Positions 15,185 through 20,855 of a stretch of 20,855 bases of DNA are shown here, piece by piece. Location of the stretch: NCBI GenBank assembly GCA_037133395.1, contig JBAXOG010000084.1, positions 1-20,855 on the forward strand, given 5' to 3'. Position 1 is the stretch's first letter, and each line of letters begins with the position of its first letter. Source of the stretch: CAIZQW01 sp037133395 (GTDB taxonomy: Bacteria > Verrucomicrobiota > Kiritimatiellia > RFP12 > UBA1067). The translations under genes and the position numbers were made by a program. The notes beneath the pieces are model-generated. The model was not told the origin of the DNA. It saw only the letters and a program-made list of their open reading frames with translations, and made no database searches.

Positions 15185-16095
15185 AAAAAGCTTTCTTGCG
15201 GATTGATGATTTTCCTTACTCGGGTGAAATGTACGCGAAGTACGAAAAGTTCAGGGATTTGTGGCGTTATCGGCGGTTTATGCAGTTGGTAGAGGTGTGC
15301 CATCGATACGGCGTAGTTCCCGAAATAATGGTATCCAGCCATGTTCTGAGAAAAGATGGAGCCTTGGTTCGTTTCGATGAGGGTTTGCCTAAGACAATGA
15401 ACGCCATGAGCGACTGCTTCAGCCAAGGTCTAATCAATGTAAATGCGCACGGTATGACTCATATTGATGATGTTCTATATTTAAGAACAGGAGAGATTGA
15501 TGCCAGGGAATTTCTTTATTTAAATGAAGCTGAAACCAGGGAACATCTCCTGCAAGATATCAAGTTTATACGAGAAATATTTGGCAAAGAGGCTACTGGG
15601 TTTGTTGCGCCAGCTTGGGGCTATAATCCAGGAATAACTAAGCGCGTGGCTGCGGAGTTTTTCTTGTACATCGCTGATTCGTATGACCACTGGAAACAAG
15701 GGGCGTGCTTGGATTTCGGTGTTGTTGACTCGGAACATGGTTTTGTTCACTTCCCAGAAACATGGCGGTATGGTTTATATGAAAGTGGAACCTCGGTTGT
15801 CAAATACTGGGAAGATGAAATGAGGAAACGTGATCTTGTGCATATAATGCAACACGGTTATCGGATACCAGGCACATGGAAAACTATGATTACTTTTAAT
15901 CCGGTCAAGGCTGTGAATCACTTACTGTATGGTAATCTTACGGGTATTTTTGAGGCTGCGATGCACACCGGAGTGGTGTGGGGGTCCCTTGAAAATGAAG
16001 CTTTACATATCCGAAAACAAATTGAGAGAAGCAACTCCGACTCTGGAATTAGAATGTCATGTAGCACAGGTTGCGCGGATAAAAAAGTCCAATAA
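15181..16095 (+). CDS. polysaccharide deacetylase-like protein (NodB/DUF2334-type)
   Basis: This 304-residue protein has the landmarks of carbohydrate esterase family 4 in altered form. RIDDFPYS (7-14) stands for the TFDD motif with its metal-binding Asp, NAHGMTHID (88-96) carries the H-x3-H metal ligands (H90, H94), and FVAPAWGYN (141-149) stands for the RxPxG/Y motif. Near the end, LVHIMQHGYR gives another conserved His. There is no signal peptide, so it is probably cytoplasmic and would act on a lipid-linked or nucleotide sugar rather than finished polymer. It may remove an N-acetyl group that the overlapping GNAT then replaces; that is inference. The ATGA overlap with the preceding gene decides the start. 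Confidence 0.75.
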   Translation: MKKAFLRIDDFPYSGEMYAKYEKFRDLWRYRRFMQLVEVCHRYGVVPEIMVSSHVLRKDGALVRFDEGLPKTMNAMSDCFSQGLINVNAHGMTHIDDVLYLRTGEIDAREFLYLNEAETREHLLQDIKFIREIFGKEATGFVAPAWGYNPGITKRVAAEFFLYIADSYDHWKQGACLDFGVVDSEHGFVHFPETWRYGLYESGTSVVKYWEDEMRKRDLVHIMQHGYRIPGTWKTMITFNPVKAVNHLLYGNLTGIFEAAMHTGVVWGSLENEALHIRKQIERSNSDSGIRMSCSTGCADKKVQ

Positions 16096-16199
16096 AAAAC
16101 TCTTCTTGTGCTACGCAAGCGATAAATGAAATGGCAGGCCTTAATCATTGTGGCATATCCATTCTAACGTAAAATTACCAAGATAATATAAAGGAACAC

Positions 16200-17495
16200 A
16201 TGAATCAGCAACGTTATATCCATCTGCCTCAAGATTACTATGACTCGCGTCTAATGCTTACGGAAGTATTGTTCTATGTCGTTATATTACTCTTGCCATT
16301 CGAAAACCTCTTCACGATAATGGGAGCTTCCATCATAAAATTAGCGGCACTGGTTTTCCTTCCTTTTTCGTTTGTGCATTGGGGGACCTTTTATGGGAAG
16401 GTTCCGCGAGCCATCCTCATGTTGCTAGGGTATGTTTTTATCGGTATTGCGGTGGATATTGCAAGCGGTGCATTTTCTGATAATCTAATGATTATAGCTG
16501 GTCCCTTTTTTATGTGGTGGATGGTCTTGGTTTCTTATAATTTAGCTTGCTGTGGGCGGCTCAATCGCTTTGCGGGAATTTTTTGCATGACGTCAATTGT
16601 ACTAATGGGGTTTCAAATGTTTTCTATTGAATCCAAGTCGACGAGGGTCATCGAGGGAGTTATCGCGGGCGTAGCTGGTGAGCGTATTTCCGCTTTGGAA
16701 ACGGATCCGAACGGTCTTGCCATATTTGCGTCTCTTGGTTTTATATATTGCTTGGCAAGGGGATTAAATCTGCTTAAAACGAAACTTGGTTATCGTTTAA
16801 TCTTCTTATTTGTCGCGATCTTATGTTTCTTTGCCATTCTTAAAACCGGTTCACGCGGTGGTTTGTTGGCCGTACTAATCTCTATTGTAAGCTTAATATT
16901 TACTCGAAGCGGTACTGGAAAAATAATATTTAGCGGGGTAATTGTTGCATGCGTAATTTTTGTGATGGGCTTTGCCATTGTAAGAGATGATTTTTTTATG
17001 GCCAGAATCCAGTCACGTGTAGAGAATCAAGAAGGTTTCGCGGGAAGCTCAGTCATGGAAAGTGTTGACACGGCGGGAAGATTTGAGATATGGAATGTAA
17101 CGTTGGGACTAATTGCCAATTCACCCATATATGGATACGGTGCGCAGACGCAGATATTTGTACTTGGGAAAGCTATTTATGGGGCGGGCCGTATACGTGT
17201 GACGCATAACCAATTGTTAACCGTTCTATTAGGTTCTGGACTCAGCGGATTCATTTGTTATTTATATTTTTATATATGCGCCTTTAAAAGTGTGTGGATT
17301 TGTAGAACTAAAGAAATTAATATAATTCTTTTTTTGTGGTTCGTTTTGATGTTCGTTGGGGGAATGAGTTTGAGCATGGACAGTTGGAAGCCATATTGGA
17401 TTGTTGCGGCCTTGGCGCTTGCTGCCAAAGATTCAGATGTAAGACTCTCGCGAAAGATATTCGAAAAAGGGGCGGAAGTTGGAAAAAGTTATTAA
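16200..17495 (+). CDS. O-antigen ligase/polymerase family membrane protein (Wzy-like)
   Basis: This is an inner-membrane protein of 431 residues with about ten to eleven hydrophobic segments. The Wzy_C/O-antigen ligase core (PF04932) is recognised by ILKTGSRGGLLAVLISIVSL (about 213-232), the SRGG motif of this family. After it comes a large loop with RFEIWNVTLGLIANSPIYGYG (294-314) and THNQLLTVLLGSGLSG (about 332-347), which carries the conserved H of the family. It would polymerise repeat units or ligate the chain in the periplasm; Wzy and WaaL cannot be told apart by sequence alone, but a location beside transferases and Wzx favours Wzy. AAAGGAA (16190-16196) precedes the ATG. The 104-base gap upstream holds no gene or terminator that I can see. 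Confidence 0.85.
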   Translation: MNQQRYIHLPQDYYDSRLMLTEVLFYVVILLLPFENLFTIMGASIIKLAALVFLPFSFVHWGTFYGKVPRAILMLLGYVFIGIAVDIASGAFSDNLMIIAGPFFMWWMVLVSYNLACCGRLNRFAGIFCMTSIVLMGFQMFSIESKSTRVIEGVIAGVAGERISALETDPNGLAIFASLGFIYCLARGLNLLKTKLGYRLIFLFVAILCFFAILKTGSRGGLLAVLISIVSLIFTRSGTGKIIFSGVIVACVIFVMGFAIVRDDFFMARIQSRVENQEGFAGSSVMESVDTAGRFEIWNVTLGLIANSPIYGYGAQTQIFVLGKAIYGAGRIRVTHNQLLTVLLGSGLSGFICYLYFYICAFKSVWICRTKEINIILFLWFVLMFVGGMSLSMDSWKPYWIVAALALAAKDSDVRLSRKIFEKGAEVGKSY

Positions 17496-17522
17496 CCTTT
17501 TTCAGTAAAGGAGCTTTTTTTG

Positions 17523-17570
17523 ATGTCTCGTTATTTGAAGTCTGGAATAATAATGTTTCTCATCGTATAA
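17523..17570 (+). CDS. possible leader minigene (15 codons) before the GT4 gene
   Basis: ATG 17523 follows a strong AAAGGAG (17507-17513) with nine bases between, and reads MSRYLKSGIIMFLIV before TAA at 17568-17570. The stop is five bases before ATG 17576 of the next gene, which has no ribosome site of its own. The minigene may load ribosomes by translational coupling, or it may be the remnant of the original start separated by a frameshift. It is hydrophobic but too short to call a protein. Function is inferred only from layout. Confidence 0.35.
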   Translation: MSRYLKSGIIMFLIV

Positions 17571-17575
17571 GTGCC

Positions 17576-18706
17576 ATGATAGCAAATAACTGCAATCCCG
17601 TTCGCATCGCACTCTTTCTCCCGACGTTGGGTGGAGGAGGAGCAGAGCGTGTTACTCTGATGCTGGCGAAAGGCCTTATGCAGGAGGGGGGAGTCTCTGT
17701 TGATATTGTGGTTGGCAACGCAGAGGGGCCCAATCTAAAAGAAGTACCGACTGGTGTGAGACTGATCAATCTCAAGCGAAGGCGAATGATCTTTACAATA
17801 GTACCTTTGGGACGGTATCTTCGTGCTGAAAAGCCAGACGTACTGTTGTCGGTATTAAATTACGCCAATGTTGTTGCTATTATTGCATCAGCCATCAGTT
17901 TCTCACGCATCAAAACTGTTGTTGTTAATCATGTTCACTTGACAAGTGCATTGACGCGGATGGGTCCCATCAGAAGTAAACTTCTCTTGTTCCTGATGCG
18001 CCTAGTCTATCCGCATGCTCATGCGGTAGTCAACGTGTCAAAGGGAGTGGCATCAGATCTTGCTCAGCATATTCGTTTGCCGGTTGGCCGTACTCACGTC
18101 ATTGGGAATCCAGTCGTTGATCAAAGTCTTCTGAGGAAGTCCCGACAACCGGCAGATCATCCATGGCTCGGAAATCCAGATAGGCCGAGCATCGTTGCGG
18201 TGGGAAGTCTGATCGCCTTGAAAGATTTCCCCATGTTGCTCCAGGCTATGGTCATAGTGAAAAACAACTCCTCGGCGCGGCTCATTATTCTTGGCGAAGG
18301 CCAACAACGAGGCCAATTGCAACAATTGATCGGCGAATTGGGATTAAAAGACGTTGTGGATATGCCGGGTTTTGTTCCCAATCCCTATAGTTACATGTCT
18401 CGAGCTTCTGTGCTGGCGTTGTCATCCCGCTGGGAGGCTTTGCCAACTGTACTGATTGAGGCTTTGGCGTGTGGGGTTCCGATCGTTGCTACTGACTGTC
18501 CTTGTGGGCCAAGTGAAATACTAGAAGATGGGAAGTATGGACGTCTGGTGCCGGTTGGAGATTCGCCGGCTATGGCTAGGGCGCTTTTAGACGCATTGCA
18601 AGGCAAAGTGTTAGCACCACCGCCTACAAGTTGGAAGCCATATATCATTGAACGAGCCACTGGCGAGTATCTGAAACTATTTGAAATAGATCGAATCATT
18701 TCATAG
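17576..18706 (+). CDS. glycosyltransferase family 4
   Basis: This 376-residue retaining GT-B enzyme has RIALFLPTLGGGGAERVTLM (10-29), the GGGGAERV N-terminal loop typical of GT4 proteins that build O-antigens. The C-terminal domain begins after VIGNPV (175-180) and includes VAVGSLIALKDFPMLLQA (207-224), IILGEGQQRGQLQ (237-249), and SSRWEALPTVLIEALACG (283-300), which contains the E-x7-E pair (E287, E295). CPCGPSEIL (308-316) is the usual end of the donor-binding loop. The frame is open upstream to 17336, inside the ligase-like gene, but that extension has no GT4 similarity, so I start at ATG 17576, where the normal N-terminus falls. This ATG lacks a Shine-Dalgarno and may depend on the preceding short reading frame. 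Confidence 0.88.
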   Translation: MIANNCNPVRIALFLPTLGGGGAERVTLMLAKGLMQEGGVSVDIVVGNAEGPNLKEVPTGVRLINLKRRRMIFTIVPLGRYLRAEKPDVLLSVLNYANVVAIIASAISFSRIKTVVVNHVHLTSALTRMGPIRSKLLLFLMRLVYPHAHAVVNVSKGVASDLAQHIRLPVGRTHVIGNPVVDQSLLRKSRQPADHPWLGNPDRPSIVAVGSLIALKDFPMLLQAMVIVKNNSSARLIILGEGQQRGQLQQLIGELGLKDVVDMPGFVPNPYSYMSRASVLALSSRWEALPTVLIEALACGVPIVATDCPCGPSEILEDGKYGRLVPVGDSPAMARALLDALQGKVLAPPPTSWKPYIIERATGEYLKLFEIDRIIS

Positions 18707-18790
18707 TTTATTACGAGGCCAACTAAGAAAGGATGAAAACCAATTAAAATAGAAAATGTATTGAAAGGCTTGTCAAAGAGGGCAATGGCC

Positions 18791-20185
18791 ATGTCCTCTT
18801 TGATTGATTCGCCTTGTTTCTGGATTACTGCGCAATTATTGGTGCTTATGGTAGTCGGATATGTTTTGGGATGGTGGCACATTCAGATACACCCAGATAG
18901 CCAGAGTTATATCGACGTGAGCGGGATGGCGCTGAGACAAGCGCTGAGCCAAACTCGAACTTTGGGTTATACGATGATTCTTCGCTTGGTTGCCGTAATT
19001 TCAGCTGATTACTCAGCTATCCCATGGTTACAGGTGGGCATGCTATGGCCTGCTGTGTTCATGTTGTATTTTGCGATGCGCCGGTTCGGGGCCTTAAAAT
19101 GGCAGGCTTATATTGTGAGCTCTGGTTTCATGTGTGGAGCCATACAACAAGTTTGGACGGTGTCATCTTTACTGACAGATTTCCCTGCGACGGTGTTTGC
19201 CGGTATGGCAATTGCGTGTTTATTGATGGTTGCTGCTAATACCCATGATCTGTGGGCTTGGATTGGGTTAACCTTCTTTATAACTCTTGCTTACCATATC
19301 CGACCAGCTTATCTTTTTTTGATCCCCTTGGTGCCTGTTCTGGGTATCATATTGGCTCGGATATGCGCGATTAAAAGAGGGATTTTGTTTGCCTGGAAGA
19401 AGAAAATATTATTGCTAATGGCAATATCATTTTTGCCGTTTGTGTTGTTTTGTTTTTTAAGGTGGGCACTAGTGGGGGATTTTGCTCTTGTCGCGTTTGG
19501 AGGAACACAAACTGTTGGATTAGCGGCAGAATTGCTTAATACGAAAATGGTTGAAAATGAATTATCAAAGTCTTTCCAACCATTCGCAAGGGAAATACTA
19601 AAAGGTCGCCAGGAACGAGGGTTAAAAGCAGCATTTCCCGAGGGGTGGTTAGTCGACATGCGGGCTTATGAGGACAATTATTCTCCTAATATTTACTTTA
19701 TTGCTTTGCCTTCCGCAAAGAGACTTTTCGGTGAAGAAGTAATTATAAGAAATCGAAAAATGGCAGACTTCTCACGGGAGGTGATGGGGCTGCAAAAAAG
19801 AAAGTGCCTAATGTGGGCAATCCAATATTGGCCAAGGGCATTATTGAAAGTGATGTATCGATATTGGATACTGCAGATATCCATTCCCCTACTTTCTCTT
19901 CTTTTTATTATTCATCGTTTTAAATGGTATCAAAGCATACAATCTTGCCCTGAAAAAATGCAGTTAAACAATCCAGATAAATCCGTCTTGTCTGCATTAC
20001 TATGGATAAATGCGCTCTACTTTGGGTCGGCAGTCTCAGTCTTAATACTGAGTGGTACATATGCAGACTCGCGATTGATTGTGCCAACTGCTGTTTTTTT
20101 GCCATCTCTTGTAGGACTACTTATCCTGCAAGAGTTGCAATCGATCTGTAATTTAAAGAAAATACTTAACAAGGAAGTTATATGA
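18791..20185 (+). CDS. multi-pass membrane glycosyltransferase, GT-C/PMT-like
   Basis: This is an inner-membrane protein of about 464 residues with roughly ten hydrophobic segments. Just after the first segment (about 12-27) comes IHPDSQSYIDVSG, an acidic DSQSYID loop like the first periplasmic loop of GT-C glycosyltransferases such as PMT/GT39 relatives, then TRTLGYTMILRLVAV. A larger loop between about residues 250 and 345 (AFGGTQTVGLAAELLNTK onward) is probably periplasmic. GT-C proteins take a sugar from polyprenyl phosphate in the periplasm. The next gene encodes a DPM1-like synthase, the usual supplier of such donors. I start at ATG 18791 (GAGG at 18778-18781), though the frame is open from TTG 18761. 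It overlaps the next gene by ATGA. Its acceptor is unknown. Confidence 0.75.
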   Translation: MSSLIDSPCFWITAQLLVLMVVGYVLGWWHIQIHPDSQSYIDVSGMALRQALSQTRTLGYTMILRLVAVISADYSAIPWLQVGMLWPAVFMLYFAMRRFGALKWQAYIVSSGFMCGAIQQVWTVSSLLTDFPATVFAGMAIACLLMVAANTHDLWAWIGLTFFITLAYHIRPAYLFLIPLVPVLGIILARICAIKRGILFAWKKKILLLMAISFLPFVLFCFLRWALVGDFALVAFGGTQTVGLAAELLNTKMVENELSKSFQPFAREILKGRQERGLKAAFPEGWLVDMRAYEDNYSPNIYFIALPSAKRLFGEEVIIRNRKMADFSREVMGLQKRKCLMWAIQYWPRALLKVMYRYWILQISIPLLSLLFIIHRFKWYQSIQSCPEKMQLNNPDKSVLSALLWINALYFGSAVSVLILSGTYADSRLIVPTAVFLPSLVGLLILQELQSICNLKKILNKEVI

Positions 20186-20855
20186 GTGATATTTCTTTGC
20201 CGCAGTCCAAGGGCTTGCTCTCCATTTTGGTTCCAGTTTATAACGAGATTTCGCATCTCGAATGTTGCATGGATCGAGTTTTGAGTGCACCTCTTCCCCA
20301 AGGGCTGGAGCGCGAAGTGATCTTAGTCGATGATGCATCGACTGACGGTACGACGGACTTAGTACGTGTTATCGCAGAACGGCATCCTAAAAACATTCGT
20401 GCGTTCTTTCAGGACAGGAATAAGGGGAAAGGCGCTGCAATTAGGTGTGCGATAGCTGAAATGCGTGGGGATTATGCCATTTTTCAAGATGCCGACCTCG
20501 AATATGATCCTTGCGATTACGTTGAGGTGTTGAGGCCGATTTTGGAAAAAAAAGCCGATGTAGTCTATGGTTCAAGATTTGCGAATCGCTCTTCTACACG
20601 TGTTTTGAACTATCATCACGCACTGGGAAATTATTTTTTGACGACCCTGTCGAACTGGTTCACGGGTTTGTATTTAACGGATATGGAGACCTGCTATAAA
20701 GCATTTCGAGGAGAAGTGCTTAAAAATATTCCGATTAGGTCGAACCGTTTCGGAATAGAGCCAGAGATCACAGCAAAAGTCGCGAAATTAAAATGTATTA
20801 TCTACGAGGTTCCGATAAGCTATTTAGGACGTGGCTATGGAGAGGGAAAAAAAAT
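20182..20855 (+). CDS. GT2 family polyprenyl-phosphate sugar synthase (DPM1-like), 3' end missing
   Basis: The reading frame runs off the right edge; 224 complete codons are present. It is a GT-A fold inverting enzyme: LSILVPVYNE (13-22), VILVDDASTDGT (46-57), NKGKGAAIR (80-88) and the metal-binding DAD in FQDADLEYD (101-109). Then come GSRF (130-133), LTDMETCYKAFR (165-176) and GIEPEITAKVAK (191-202), typical of dolichyl/undecaprenyl-phosphate mannose or glucose synthases. No membrane segment is visible in the part present. It transfers a sugar from its nucleotide donor to polyprenyl phosphate on the cytoplasmic face; the GT-C-like protein upstream is the likely user. The start is set by AAGGAAG (20171-20177) and the ATGA overlap (20182-20185). 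Two runs of eight As lie inside it. Confidence 0.9.
   Translation, partial: MSDISLPQSKGLLSILVPVYNEISHLECCMDRVLSAPLPQGLEREVILVDDASTDGTTDLVRVIAERHPKNIRAFFQDRNKGKGAAIRCAIAEMRGDYAIFQDADLEYDPCDYVEVLRPILEKKADVVYGSRFANRSSTRVLNYHHALGNYFLTTLSNWFTGLYLTDMETCYKAFRGEVLKNIPIRSNRFGIEPEITAKVAKLKCIIYEVPISYLGRGYGEGKK

Noticed and set aside
16096..16199. Possible promoter or terminator in the 104-base gap before the ligase-like gene
   Set aside because: CTTG...CAAG near 16106-16120 is a weak stem with no T-run, and the AT-rich part shows no convincing -35/-10 pair.
17336..17575. Upstream extension of the GT4 frame into the ligase-like gene
   Set aside because: The extra 80 residues are unlike GT4 N-termini and overlap the C-terminus of the preceding gene; the normal GT4 start falls at ATG 17576.
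1..20855. CRISPR arrays, tRNA/rRNA genes, insertion sequences, JUMPstart/ops element
   Set aside because: No regularly spaced repeats, no cloverleaf or rRNA-like stretches, no transposase, and no GGCGGTAG ops motif was found by eye.

Overview
This window is one continuous polysaccharide biosynthesis locus: about 19 head-to-tail genes, all on the + strand, with gaps that are nearly all under 105 bases and several ATGA stop/start overlaps (4479, 10855, 15181, 20182). The presence of a Wzx-type flippase, an O-antigen ligase/Wzy-type membrane protein, nucleotide-sugar enzymes and many glycosyltransferases suggests an O-antigen or capsule/exopolysaccharide locus of a Gram-negative bacterium. The phylum cannot be fixed from the sequence. 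GTG and TTG starts appear to be used alongside ATG, and base composition varies from gene to gene, as is usual for surface-polysaccharide loci. No tRNA, rRNA, insertion sequence, integrase or CRISPR array was seen.

Region 1 (1-761): the C-terminal part of a DUF6044 (YkoS-like) membrane protein. It is cut by the window edge and apparently broken by an in-frame stop just upstream. A terminator-like hairpin overlaps that point.

Region 2 (808-6226): a nonulosonic acid (sialic-acid-like sugar) module. It encodes a PseB-type UDP-GlcNAc 4,6-dehydratase, an RmlD-like SDR reductase, a NeuB/PseI/SpsE-type synthase with SAF domain, an unknown NTF2-like small protein, a PseG/SpsG UDP-sugar hydrolase and an SpsF-type CMP-sugar synthetase. 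No PseC/SpsC aminotransferase or PseH/SpsD N-acetyltransferase is present in the module; the SDR sits where the aminotransferase is expected. This suggests a variant pathway to a 9-deoxy nonulosonic acid with a hydroxyl rather than an amino group at C7. It is the most interesting feature of the window.

Region 3 (6287-9673): Wzx flippase, a GT-B transferase that is a candidate nonulosonic acid transferase, and a left-handed beta-helix O-acetyltransferase.

Region 4 (9740-14081): a dTDP-L-rhamnose 4-epimerase-like SDR with a Cys-rich insertion, a GT4 transferase, an FkbM methyltransferase and another GT4 transferase.

Region 5 (14087-16095): an overlapping pair, a FemAB/BioF2-like GNAT and a NodB-like polysaccharide deacetylase, which together may remodel N-acyl groups.

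Region 6 (16200-20855): a Wzy/ligase-family membrane protein, a GT4 transferase preceded by a possible leader minigene, a GT-C-like membrane glycosyltransferase and a DPM1-like GT2 running off the end. The last two form the usual polyprenyl-phosphate-sugar synthase plus membrane transferase pair.

The combined picture is synthesis of activated sugars, assembly on a lipid carrier by four or more transferases, decoration (O-acetyl, O-methyl, N-acyl changes), flipping by Wzx and polymerisation or ligation by the Wzy-family protein. The initiating phosphoglycosyltransferase, a chain-length regulator and the RmlABCD enzymes are not in the window.
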